Assembly: GCF_001428105.1 (NCBI RefSeq)
Contig: NZ_LMSJ01000003.1
Span: forward strand, 85,462-149,461
From: Paenibacillus sp. Soil766
Lineage (GTDB): Bacteria; Bacillota; Bacilli; Paenibacillales; NBRC-103111
Length of the DNA stretch: 64,000 nucleotides
Direction of reading: 5' to 3'
A program made the position numbers and the translations under genes. Each line of letters opens with the position of its first letter. Within the stretch, counting starts at the first letter, position 1. Positions 32,667 to 41,364 of this stretch are shown one piece after another. The notes below the pieces were generated by a model, which was given only the letters and a program-made list of their open reading frames with translations, searched no databases and had not been told where the DNA came from.

Positions 32667-34124
32667 ATGAAACGTAAATGGATCGTGTTGACATCTTTAC
32701 TGCTTGCTCTTCCTGTGGCTGTTTCGGGAACAGTAACGGCTCAGCAAGTGAACGGAGTAACCTCCGAGAATGTAACGTATTCGAGCAATGGACAAGTGAT
32801 TAAGCCATCTGCACCAGCTGTCAATTTGGACGGCAGTTTGTACATGCCCGTTCGAGCACTGTCAGAAGCCATGGATAAGTATGTGGATTGGGATGAGTTT
32901 CGCAACAGTGTCTCCTTGACCGATAAGCCTGTTTTGACTGGTAAATACGAGCTAAAGGCAGCCAATCTTGCAGAAGGCATCAAAATGGGCGTAGGCTCCT
33001 CGTTAACTCACCTGCCAGGTGATCCTGATAATGTATTTTATACGACGGCTGATCGCGGGCCAAATGGACAACCTACAATTAACGGTAAAACAGTGCGTAC
33101 ATTCCCACTTCCAGACTACACACCGACGATTTATAAAATTGAAGTTAGTAAAGGCGAAATCAACATTTTAGACAAGTTCCCTCTGAAGCTGTCAGGTATT
33201 GACCCTGTGTCAGGCAAAGCTACGATCACGGGACTGCCCAACATTAAAGGGCGCGATGAAGAGCCATATGATGCAAAAGGTGAAAAGGTACTAGCTTACG
33301 ACCCGTATGGACTGGATATCGAAGGTTTGGCATACAATCCGAAGGACGATTCTTTCTGGATTTCCGATGAATACGGTCCATCCATTGTCCATGTGAAGCG
33401 CGACGGAACGATCATTGAGCGTATTGTTCCAAAAGGTTGGTCAAGTCAGACCTCCGCTTCGCTTGTTCCGTCCCGCGAGACGCTGCCTGAAGTTTACAAC
33501 AAACTTCGTCAGAACCGTGGAGCTGAAGCTGTTGGCATTACACCAGATGGTAAATATATGTTCATGGCGATGCAGAATGCGCTTCGTAGTCCAGATAAGA
33601 CCATGGACAATTCACGTCAGGTTCGAATTATTAAGTTTGACCTAGCGACGCTTAACCCTGTTGCCGAGTTCGTATACGTCCTAGAGGATGCGAAGCAATT
33701 TAAAGATCTTACTCAAGCCGATATCGTCATCTCCGATATGGTTGTTGTGAACGAGAATACGCTGTTAATTGATGAGCGGGATAAATTCTCTGGCGATAAA
33801 GCGCAGTTGAAACGCATTTATGCCATTGACCTATCCACAGCTACCAATATTATCGGCAAGTACGACACATCTGCAGCAGCAGGTAAAACAATTGAGCAAA
33901 TGACAGTTGCTGATCTGAAAGCCAATGGTGTCCTGCCTACAACGAAGAGAACCATATTGGATGCCGTACAATTCAAGTTCCCTTATGAGAAAATTGAAGG
34001 TGTTTCGCTCATCAATGGTGATACGCTTGCCATCACGAACGATAACGATTTCGGCATTGACAGCACGACGCCAGAAAATGGCACATTGCTCTGGACATTT
34101 AAGCTGCCATACACAATTAAATAG
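32667..34124 (+). CDS. Secreted phytase-like esterase with copper-amine-oxidase-like N-domain
   Basis: From the ATG after GAGGGGAG the product has 485 residues. A Sec signal peptide (KRKWIVLTSLLLALPVAVSGTVTAQ) is followed at about residues 35-85 by a copper-amine-oxidase-like N-terminal domain (PAVNLDGSLYMPVRALSEAMDKYVDWDEFRNSVSL), a module Paenibacillus uses to place proteins at the cell surface. Residues about 95-485 match the esterase-like-activity-of-phytase family: FYTTADRGPNGQ, YGLDIEGLAYNPKDDSFWISDEYGPSIVHV, ITPDGKYMFMAMQNAL, LIDERDKF and a final IEGVSLINGDTLAITNDNDFG. It should act outside the cell on phosphorylated organic matter; the PhoP box upstream fits. A terminator follows. Confidence 0.88.
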   Translation: MKRKWIVLTSLLLALPVAVSGTVTAQQVNGVTSENVTYSSNGQVIKPSAPAVNLDGSLYMPVRALSEAMDKYVDWDEFRNSVSLTDKPVLTGKYELKAANLAEGIKMGVGSSLTHLPGDPDNVFYTTADRGPNGQPTINGKTVRTFPLPDYTPTIYKIEVSKGEINILDKFPLKLSGIDPVSGKATITGLPNIKGRDEEPYDAKGEKVLAYDPYGLDIEGLAYNPKDDSFWISDEYGPSIVHVKRDGTIIERIVPKGWSSQTSASLVPSRETLPEVYNKLRQNRGAEAVGITPDGKYMFMAMQNALRSPDKTMDNSRQVRIIKFDLATLNPVAEFVYVLEDAKQFKDLTQADIVISDMVVVNENTLLIDERDKFSGDKAQLKRIYAIDLSTATNIIGKYDTSAAAGKTIEQMTVADLKANGVLPTTKRTILDAVQFKFPYEKIEGVSLINGDTLAITNDNDFGIDSTTPENGTLLWTFKLPYTIK

Positions 34125-34139
34125 GTTTACGTTACGAAT

Positions 34140-34177
34140 AGGCCCGAAAGTCCTGTAATGGACAACCGGGCCTTTTT
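34140..34177 (+). terminator. Intrinsic terminator
   Basis: AGGCCCG and CGGGCCT pair, with an inner GTCC/GGAC stem, followed by TTTTTA. It ends the phytase-like gene. Confidence 0.9.
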
Positions 34178-34717
34178 ACGTCTTTTCCTTACCGTATACG
34201 CTTCGCCATATATTCCCTAGGAGATAATCGATATTGTACTTCATTTAGGACAAAAGCTTTTGACTTCCCTCGTATTCGCTTTGGAACACATTTTTCTCCA
34301 CATTCACCCCGCTTACTATCCACCATCTGCAACTTGCTGTGCACTTTAACACGTATATTACTTCTGGGATCAAGGATTCCAGTGATGAAGCTTCTTGGCG
34401 TGACCCGCTAGACCAATTAACGGGATAAACTACAGCTATTTCTCAACTATTTCGCCTCAATTTCGATTTAGATGGAAAATGTACAGTTAATTTCCTCCAA
34501 AACAACCAGTTTCACTTTATCGTCTAAATTTAACTACATAAAATACATCTATACCTCATATTTCCATTAAACTGGCGAAATTAACTACATAAAATACATG
34601 TATGACTTGGTGGAAGGTGTGAATAGGGTTGGGGGGGGGTTGTTACGGTGACCGCTGTCGTGAGGCGTAATGGTAACCCACGGCCGGAAGATTTGCGAGG
34701 AATGAGTTTTCGAGTTC
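34178..34717. other. Intergenic with two close copies of a dispersed repeat
   Basis: No gene is seen. AACTACATAAAATACATCTA (34532-34551) and a near copy (34583-34602) lie 51 bases apart; TACAGTTAATTTC is at 34482-34494. A run of G lies at 34630-34639. Confidence 0.6.
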
Positions 34718-34718
34718 A

Positions 34719-34790
34719 GGGGTTGGGTTGGGTTGGGTTGGGTTGGGTTGGGTTGGGTTGGGTTGGGTCGGGGTCGGGGCTGGGCCGAGG
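34719..34790. repeat. GGGTT tandem array (G-quadruplex-prone)
   Basis: Nine GGTTG/GGGTT units in phase from 34721 to 34765 are followed by GGGTCGGGGTCGGGGC. It lies about 100 bases past the response-regulator stop codon, on its non-template side C-rich. Confidence 0.9.
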
Positions 34791-34887
34791 ATCAATTCCG
34801 AGTTTCGAATTTCGGTCCCCTAGCCTGCTCCCCGCCCTCAGTTCCCGCCACGCGATCCCTCGAGGCGAGGGTTCTTCACTTGCGTAC

Positions 34888-36528
34888 TCACCCCATCTTA
34901 CTCTTGTACTGCGTCGGGGTTACCCCTGTATGGGTCTTAAACAATTTACAGAAATAGCGATAGTCGGAGATGCCAACTGCGCCGGATACTTCATATATTT
35001 TCATCGTGGTTCGCTCCAGCATCTCGCTTGCTTTCTCCATACGAACCCGGTTCACGTATTCCAGAAAGTTCTCGCCGATCTCCTGTTTGAACATCTGACC
35101 CGCGTACGAGGGATGCATATGAACGAGCTTGGCAAGCTCTGCCAACTGTAAATCCTCCTGATAATGCTCGCGAATGTAGCGACACATCCATTGGATTTCT
35201 TTACGTACAGTTCCCGGAGGCTGCGATTGCTGATTCCACCATTCACAGATGGTGTCAATGGTTGCCAACCACCACTCACAGTACGTGTTCCACGTCGTCA
35301 ACCGATCCATGCCACTCAACCTAGCAACGACTGCGTCTGGCAATCGCACAAGTTCAGGTTGCAGCATTTGTCTCGTCAAACGGAGCAGATCCCCCGGATG
35401 GATCGGTGGCACGCCTAGCGTGATCATCACACTTACTGCCTCCCGGAAAGCCTCCGCATTTTCACGCTGCAAGGCCTTGACGACTGCCGCCGTCCACTCC
35501 CTCGTCTGCTGCGCATCGAGTCGACGAAGCACGATCGAGGGTTTCTCACCCTCGGAATAGAAATACGCAGCCAGCCCATCCCTGCCTCTACGCATAAGGT
35601 CGGCTAACTGTTTCCCTGTCCATCCTGGCTTCATAAGCTCTTCTACAGATCCGATATGAACGAGGCTTTTCACAGGAGCAATGCTACTTACCGCCTCCTG
35701 CGCCATTCTGGCTAGTTGGTTCAAATGAAAGCTTGGCACTTCTCGCTTGGATCCGATTAGCAGCAGCAATTGGCTATGCTGCAGGGGCAGAATAGCTACC
35801 CCGTTACCATCACCTAACACCTGAGCATCCAGTTTGGCTTCAAGTACTTCCCCAAGCTGGCTTTGCAGCTGCACAAGTTCCTCAAGTGATGCATCCCCTT
35901 GTCCCAAGGCTATCATCGCACTTGAATCCCTATTTCTTGTCTGGGCACTTCCTGTCACACGCCATCCCAACGTAATACCCACCACATAACTCGCGGATTC
36001 CACACCCGCAAGCCATTCACTTGGCACTGGAAGCTCTTGCGTACTTCCATCACCCTCCAGCATTCGCTCTGTCCATTGGCGTTTCCGCGTCCACTCTTTT
36101 TCCCGTTCAAGCTTAAGCTGCTTCTCCAGCTTGTGATCAATATCGAGCTCTTGTTCCAGGTCCTCAGCTACCTTGCGGCAAGCTTCAAGAATTTGCTCAG
36201 GCGTTTGCGCAAGCTTAATTAAGTAATTATCAACACCAATCTCAATCGCCTGCCTCGCATATTCAAACTCACCGTAAGCGGTCAGAATAACGATTCGGAC
36301 ACGCGGCCACCTTTTCCGCACATAGGCAGCCAGCTCCAACCCGTTCATATTCGGCATTGTAATATCCGTGAGCAGCAAATGGGGCACTTCCCGCTCGATC
36401 ATGCTGATTGCTTCTTTGGCGCTTGAAACTGCGCCCATGAAACTAAATCCCCCGTCCGACCAAGGAATACGCTGCGCAAAGCGCTCCCTTACCCATTTCT
36501 CGTCATCTACCATCAATATTTTCAGCAT
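34888..36528 (-). CDS. YesN-type response regulator (REC + AraC HTH)
   Basis: The 546-residue protein starts with a receiver domain: acidic pair in MVDDEKW (Asp 8, Asp 9), phospho-acceptor Asp 55 in LLLTDITMPNMNG, and the conserved Lys in YLIKLA. After a long middle region of about 300 residues comes the AraC domain (about 440-546): LQLAELAKLVHMHPSYAGQMFKQEIGENFLEYVNRVRMEKASEML and IYEVSGAVGISDYRYFCKLFKTHTGVTPTQYK. It is encoded 26 bases after its partner kinase. Such pairs activate the neighbouring sugar ABC transporter genes in response to an extracellular carbohydrate. Confidence 0.93.
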   Translation of the reverse strand: MLKILMVDDEKWVRERFAQRIPWSDGGFSFMGAVSSAKEAISMIEREVPHLLLTDITMPNMNGLELAAYVRKRWPRVRIVILTAYGEFEYARQAIEIGVDNYLIKLAQTPEQILEACRKVAEDLEQELDIDHKLEKQLKLEREKEWTRKRQWTERMLEGDGSTQELPVPSEWLAGVESASYVVGITLGWRVTGSAQTRNRDSSAMIALGQGDASLEELVQLQSQLGEVLEAKLDAQVLGDGNGVAILPLQHSQLLLLIGSKREVPSFHLNQLARMAQEAVSSIAPVKSLVHIGSVEELMKPGWTGKQLADLMRRGRDGLAAYFYSEGEKPSIVLRRLDAQQTREWTAAVVKALQRENAEAFREAVSVMITLGVPPIHPGDLLRLTRQMLQPELVRLPDAVVARLSGMDRLTTWNTYCEWWLATIDTICEWWNQQSQPPGTVRKEIQWMCRYIREHYQEDLQLAELAKLVHMHPSYAGQMFKQEIGENFLEYVNRVRMEKASEMLERTTMKIYEVSGAVGISDYRYFCKLFKTHTGVTPTQYKSKMG

Positions 36529-36554
36529 GATCGTCTCGTCCCCTCTCCAAGGCG

Positions 36555-38291
36555 CTATCCTTGCTCTCTCGGCTCTCCGGCAGGCAGATGAATCGTCACC
36601 GTTAACCCTTCATCCGGTTCATTATCAAAATGCAGCCCATACAGATACCCGAACGTCATCCGTAGTCGCTCTTGGACATTCCGCATGCCCAAATTGTTCA
36701 AGCCTTTATTCGCATTGGCTGCGCCTGTTTCCTCTAGCAATAGCTTCAGCTTATCCGGCGCAATCCCTGGTCCTGTATCAGACACTTCCAACAATACGCT
36801 GTCTCCTTCATGCTCTTTGCCACAAACAATAATATGATTGACCCCTTCTTTACTGAGTCCATAAAAAATACTGTTCTCCACCAACGTAATCAACGTCAGT
36901 TTCGGGATCGGCGTCGAATTGTAGATCTCTGGCACTGCAATATCCACGACAAATACGTCCCCATACCTTAGATTCATAATCTGTACGTAATTGTCCAATT
37001 GCGCTAATTCATCCTCGACCGTTACAATGTCTCCTACCTTGTCTGTTGAGTATTGCAGCAAACCCATCAATGAGCGAATCATCTCGCACATTTCCTGCGT
37101 GTGTCCCGTTTCCCCCAGACAATAGATCGCATTGAGTGTATTATTCAAAAAATGGGGATGAATCTGCGATTGCAGCACCTTGAGCTCGTGATGTCGTTTC
37201 TTCTCTTCTGCTACGCGCAAATCGTCAAACAAGGACTGAATGTCATCCATCATGCCGTTAAAGCCATTGGCAATATGCGTAAACTCATCATTGCGTTTGA
37301 GCTTGATGCGAGCTTCCAACTCTCCGCGAGCCGCCGCTTTGAATTGTCGCGTGATAGCCATCACAGGTTTGCGAATATAATTCGTAATCCATACAGATAG
37401 GATGAAGGCAAGGATGATCGCCACTAATAACACAAATACCAACTGCTGTTTCAGTGATTCCAGTAAAGGAAAAGCTTGCGATTCCTCAATAACGGAGAAG
37501 ACGAACCAATCCCAGCGGTTTTGATTGGAGCTAAGGACCATATAGTTGCCGAATGAGGTTTGAACGGTGTTAAAGGAAGTACCACTTTGCTGAGTTAGTA
37601 CCTGTAACGCCTCTTTCATTTCCAAATGATTGAGATACGTCTTCGGGTACGCTAGGTACGTGTTCGTGGAGAGGTAATCGCCCTGTCCTGTAAACAAATA
37701 GATGCGCCGCTGAATGTCCGGATCATCTTGAATAATTTGTGGACCGGTCAGCGCATTTAAGTTGACATCCATGGCCACCACTCGCCGGTTGTCGATTTGC
37801 TTAGCGACGGTGAGGACGAAGTGGTCATTGATCGTATGAGGAGGGCTCCACCAGAAGCCCGTTTTACTCGTTTGATTGGTGATCTCGGCTATGCGATCTG
37901 TCGGGATATATACACGATACCCATAAGGAGAGCTAATCTGTACCTTGCCATCCTCGATCACATAAATACTGGCGATCTCCTCCTGATGGTAGGAAAACAC
38001 ATTTTCCATGAGCTGGACGAAATCCTTTTCCCCCATATTATAGAGAACTGGCGTGGAGAGGAAAATCAATTGTGTTTGTATATTATTCATTAAGGTTTTA
38101 ATATAGTTTTCGACTTGAACAACAGAGCCTTGCAGCACTTTTTCGTTGTTTTGCTTGATGGGCTCAAACAGCCGTTGGTAGCTGAATACGCCGATCACCA
38201 GAAACAGCACGATAACCGACATGAAGGTAAGAATGAAGAGCTTAGTGGAGACGCTGGAAATGAAGTTAGTCCTTCTTAGCCGACGAAACAT
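36555..38291 (-). CDS. YesM-type sensor histidine kinase
   Basis: The 578-residue protein has a first span at about residues 15-38 (LFILTFMSVIVLFLVIGVFSY), an extracellular dCache-like sensor, a second span near 290-310 (LVFVLLVAIILAFILSVWI), a HAMP domain, and a His_kinase domain with the phospho-acceptor in LQSQIHPHFLNNTLNAIYCLGE. The ATP-binding domain keeps LVENSIFYGL (N-box), DTGPGIAPDKL (G1) and GLNNLGMRNVQERL (G2). AGGGGG is upstream of the ATG. It should sense a sugar or binding protein outside the cell and phosphorylate the following regulator. Confidence 0.93.
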   Translation of the reverse strand: MFRRLRRTNFISSVSTKLFILTFMSVIVLFLVIGVFSYQRLFEPIKQNNEKVLQGSVVQVENYIKTLMNNIQTQLIFLSTPVLYNMGEKDFVQLMENVFSYHQEEIASIYVIEDGKVQISSPYGYRVYIPTDRIAEITNQTSKTGFWWSPPHTINDHFVLTVAKQIDNRRVVAMDVNLNALTGPQIIQDDPDIQRRIYLFTGQGDYLSTNTYLAYPKTYLNHLEMKEALQVLTQQSGTSFNTVQTSFGNYMVLSSNQNRWDWFVFSVIEESQAFPLLESLKQQLVFVLLVAIILAFILSVWITNYIRKPVMAITRQFKAAARGELEARIKLKRNDEFTHIANGFNGMMDDIQSLFDDLRVAEEKKRHHELKVLQSQIHPHFLNNTLNAIYCLGETGHTQEMCEMIRSLMGLLQYSTDKVGDIVTVEDELAQLDNYVQIMNLRYGDVFVVDIAVPEIYNSTPIPKLTLITLVENSIFYGLSKEGVNHIIVCGKEHEGDSVLLEVSDTGPGIAPDKLKLLLEETGAANANKGLNNLGMRNVQERLRMTFGYLYGLHFDNEPDEGLTVTIHLPAGEPREQG

Positions 38292-38365
38292 GCCAGATCC
38301 CCCTATTTTTGAATATGCACTATAAGTAGTATAGAAAATTAATAGAGATTTAACTAGCTTTCGCG

Positions 38366-39373
38366 CTAAAAATCTCCATAACGAACAACGACGCCCAGCA
38401 CTTGCTGTGGCGCTTCAAGGTATAAGTCATATGCTTCTCGGATACGCGCCAATGGCAAAATGTGCGAGATCAATGGCGCGATGCTCAGCTTCCCCTCCGC
38501 CAATAACCGAATATATTCGGCCATATTGCGGCCCTCGGTCCAACGAACAAGTCCGATCGGATAATCGATGCCCTTCCTCTCGTAATCTTCCAGATATCGC
38601 CCAGGTCCACCTGCACGGGAAATAAGGATTTGCGCTTCCTTTTGAAACATCAGCTCCCGATTGAACGCCATGCTTACATCACCTACGATGACAACCTTCC
38701 CCTTATCGCGAATCCAGCCCAACGCCTTATCGATCATCCCACTGTTGCCGCCACCGACACACAGAATGACAGCATCCACACCAGCTCCTCCGGTAATGTC
38801 CGGAAGGTTACGTACCATGTCCTCCTCTCCATCAAAAACAAACCTAGAGCCGGAGGCGGTTAGCTTCTCCGCACGCTCGGCTACACGATCCATGCCGATC
38901 ACGATGTTCGCCGAGGCTTCGGCAATTTGGCACACAATCTGGCCAAGTATGCCTAAACCAACAACGAGGACGGACTCGCCGAATCGCAGATCGGCCTGTC
39001 TTAACGCATGAATGGCAATAGCGCCGAGCCCTACATGAGCTGCTTCATGGGCATCCACTTGCTCCGGCAAGGGGACCACCAAATGCTTCGGGACTTTGAG
39101 AAGCTCGGCATGACGGACAAACGGTGAACCATAACAGGCGACGCGGTCCCCTTTTTTCACATGCGAAATACCTGTTCCAACTTCCCTAACCTGACCCATG
39201 GCACTATAGCCTAATGAAATGGGCTCGTTAGACCGCATATCCTTCAGCAACATTTCGGTACCTGGGCTGATTGCAGAAAACGCCGTTTCCACTAACACGT
39301 AGTTAGCTTCCAACGTCGGCTCCTCCAGGTCAATGATATCCACGCTGCCTTCCCGTGCAATGACTGCTTTCAT
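38366..39373 (-). CDS. Medium-chain dehydrogenase (SPGTE-type sugar/polyol dehydrogenase)
   Basis: The 335-residue protein has the GroES-like N-domain (VLVETAFSAISPGTEMLL, GYSAMGQVREVGTGISHVKKGDRVACYG) and a Rossmann domain with VLVVGLGILGQIVCQIA (residues about 150-166). The cysteine-rich structural zinc loop of classic members is absent, as in the SPGTE branch often found with Paenibacillus sugar operons. It probably oxidises the imported sugar or its acid with NAD(P). It lies between the transporter and the two-component genes with gaps of 18 and 74 bases. Confidence 0.85.
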   Translation of the reverse strand: MKAVIAREGSVDIIDLEEPTLEANYVLVETAFSAISPGTEMLLKDMRSNEPISLGYSAMGQVREVGTGISHVKKGDRVACYGSPFVRHAELLKVPKHLVVPLPEQVDAHEAAHVGLGAIAIHALRQADLRFGESVLVVGLGILGQIVCQIAEASANIVIGMDRVAERAEKLTASGSRFVFDGEEDMVRNLPDITGGAGVDAVILCVGGGNSGMIDKALGWIRDKGKVVIVGDVSMAFNRELMFQKEAQILISRAGGPGRYLEDYERKGIDYPIGLVRWTEGRNMAEYIRLLAEGKLSIAPLISHILPLARIREAYDLYLEAPQQVLGVVVRYGDF

Positions 39374-39391
39374 AAATGTTCCAATCCTCCA

Positions 39392-40279
39392 TTACCCCTT
39401 AATTGAGCCCAGCAATGCACCTTTCACAAAATACTTTTGCAAGAAAGGATATATGATTAGCAGCGGCAATGTCGCCACAACGACGACGGCCATCTTGATC
39501 GTTTCTGGCGGTAAGGCGTCCAGTACGAGTGAATTAATCGACAGCTCCGTAGAGACATTCGGTGTTTGAATCATACTTCTGAGCACGACCTGCATCGGCA
39601 TGAGTGCTTTGTCAGATAAATAGAAGATTCCTTTGAAATATTCATTCCAATGGGTTACGCCGTAGAACAGACCAATAGTCGCCATAATAGGCGCAGACAA
39701 CGGTAGAACGATCCGAAATAACGTAGCTAATTCACCGCAGCCATCAACTCTCGCAGCTTCCTCTACTTCCGTAGGCAGATTCTCAAAGTAGGTTTTGACA
39801 ATCAATAAATTAAAGGTGGATACCATACCGGGTATCACAAGTGCCCAGATCGAATTATATAAGCCAAGGCTGCGCACCATAATATAAAGCGGGATAATCC
39901 CCCCGCTGAAAATCATCGTAAACACAAGCGCCATCAGAATAAAATTGCGGCCTGGCACTGACTTTTTGGATAACGGATACGCCAGAAGTGTCGTCACAAT
40001 CAGATTCAGCGTCGTCCCTACTACCGTGATAAATACCGTAATTTTCAGTGCTTGCGGGATACGTGGAGAGCTGAATATCTCTTTGTATGCTTGAAAAGTC
40101 ATGTGCTCGGGCCATAACACGAAGCCGCCATTTCTCATAACTTCCACATAAGGTGTAACGGAGACGATAGCAACATAGTAGAGCGGGAATAACGTGATCA
40201 AGGCGAAAAAGCCCAAGATTGCATAAATCGCCACGTCTACTGCATGATCCCCTTTGGTTTTATGACTCACAAAAGACAT
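39392..40279 (-). CDS. Carbohydrate ABC permease (LplC/YtcP-type)
   Basis: The ATG eight bases after GGAGG gives 295 residues. Six spans are predicted. The cytoplasmic EAA loop is EEAARVDGCGELATLFRIVLPLSAP (residues about 195-219), and the C-terminus reads KYFVKGALLGSIKG, the usual end of CUT1 permeases of the LplC type. It forms a heterodimer with the preceding gene product. The ATPase is not in the operon, as is common: a shared MsmK-type ATPase elsewhere would energise it. Confidence 0.92.
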   Translation of the reverse strand: MSFVSHKTKGDHAVDVAIYAILGFFALITLFPLYYVAIVSVTPYVEVMRNGGFVLWPEHMTFQAYKEIFSSPRIPQALKITVFITVVGTTLNLIVTTLLAYPLSKKSVPGRNFILMALVFTMIFSGGIIPLYIMVRSLGLYNSIWALVIPGMVSTFNLLIVKTYFENLPTEVEEAARVDGCGELATLFRIVLPLSAPIMATIGLFYGVTHWNEYFKGIFYLSDKALMPMQVVLRSMIQTPNVSTELSINSLVLDALPPETIKMAVVVVATLPLLIIYPFLQKYFVKGALLGSIKG

Positions 40280-40315
40280 GCGAATCCCCTCCTTTTCCAA
40301 AATTGCTGTATGCTG

Positions 40316-41275
40316 TTACCATATCCCCGAGCCCCCGAGCTTCTTAGCAAGCCTATTTGCGCCTATCACGAGCACAAGCCCTATGACTGATTTGAACACG
40401 CCCATGGCTGCAGCCACACCGAACTCTAGGCGCTCAAAGCCATAGCGATACACCCAAGTATCCACAATATCTCCAACATCGTAGACACGTGCATTTAAAA
40501 AGATGAAAACCTGATCAAAGCCTGCATCCAAGATGCCGCCAATGCGAATAATCAGCAGGAGCACGAACACATCACGAATACCCGGCAACGTAATATGCCA
40601 GAGCTGACGCCAACGGCCTGCACCATCCACGACGGCAGCTTCATAAAGTTCCTGGTTAATTGATGCTAGAGCTGCTAAGTAAATAATTGCTCCGAATCCA
40701 GTATTTTTCCAAATTTCAGTCAGAACCAGCAAGGGCCTGAAGAAATCCTTATTCGTTAATAAATCAATCGATCCCCAACCCATATCGCGCACGAAGGTAC
40801 TGATTAAACCAGAGCCTGGAGCGAGAAAGGAAAAAGCTAAACCATACACAATGACCCATGATAAAAAGTAAGGCCCATACGTAATCGTTTGAACAGCTCG
40901 CTTAAACCATCTGACCCTGACTTCATTCAACATCAGTGCAAGGATCACATCCGGCACCATACTGCCAACGATTTTGTAAATACTAATTATTAAGGTGTTT
41001 CTCATAATGCGGACAAATTCAGGATTGTCAAAAATGACACGAAAATTATCGAACCCTACCCAAGGACTTCCCCAGATACCCTTCATAAGGTTATAGTCTT
41101 GAAATGCAATTAGAGCCCCCGCCATCGGAGCGTAATGAAACAGCGCATAATAGACCAACCCAGGAATCATCATGAGGTAAAACCATCTGCTGAGATATAT
41201 GCTGCGTAGCTTACCCTGCCTCATCGGGCGTGAAACGGTAGGTTTCTCTTGTCTTGCAGCTATGGTTTCCGCCAT
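40316..41275 (-). CDS. Carbohydrate ABC permease (LplB-type)
   Basis: Of two ATGs, the one eight bases after AGGAGG is preferred (319 residues). Six spans follow a basic N-terminus; landmarks are YLMMIPGLVYYALFHYAPMAGALIAFQDY and the EAA loop LYEAAVVDGAGRWRQLWHITLPGI. The YxPMxGxxIAFQDY sequence is typical for partners of YesM/YesN-controlled transporters. Confidence 0.92.
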   Translation of the reverse strand: MAETIAARQEKPTVSRPMRQGKLRSIYLSRWFYLMMIPGLVYYALFHYAPMAGALIAFQDYNLMKGIWGSPWVGFDNFRVIFDNPEFVRIMRNTLIISIYKIVGSMVPDVILALMLNEVRVRWFKRAVQTITYGPYFLSWVIVYGLAFSFLAPGSGLISTFVRDMGWGSIDLLTNKDFFRPLLVLTEIWKNTGFGAIIYLAALASINQELYEAAVVDGAGRWRQLWHITLPGIRDVFVLLLIIRIGGILDAGFDQVFIFLNARVYDVGDIVDTWVYRYGFERLEFGVAAAMGVFKSVIGLVLVIGANRLAKKLGGSGIW

Positions 41276-41317
41276 CGCCATCTCCTCCTAGTTGTCTGAT
41301 CCAGATAGAAGGCAGAA

Positions 41318-41345
41318 GGAAACCCCTGAACTTTCCTAGGGTTCC
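41318..41345 (-). terminator. Intercistronic hairpin after the solute-binding protein gene
   Basis: On the minus strand GGAACCC and GGGTTTCC can pair across a 13-base loop, followed by TTCT. Without a strong T tract it is more likely an attenuating or stabilising hairpin that lets the binding protein exceed the permeases. Confidence 0.4.
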
Positions 41346-41364
41346 CCTCGATGCCTAGCCACAT

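Noticed and set aside
34648..35151. Gly/Trp-repeat protein on the plus strand
   Set aside because: It is the translation of the GGGTT array and then runs antisense into the response-regulator gene.
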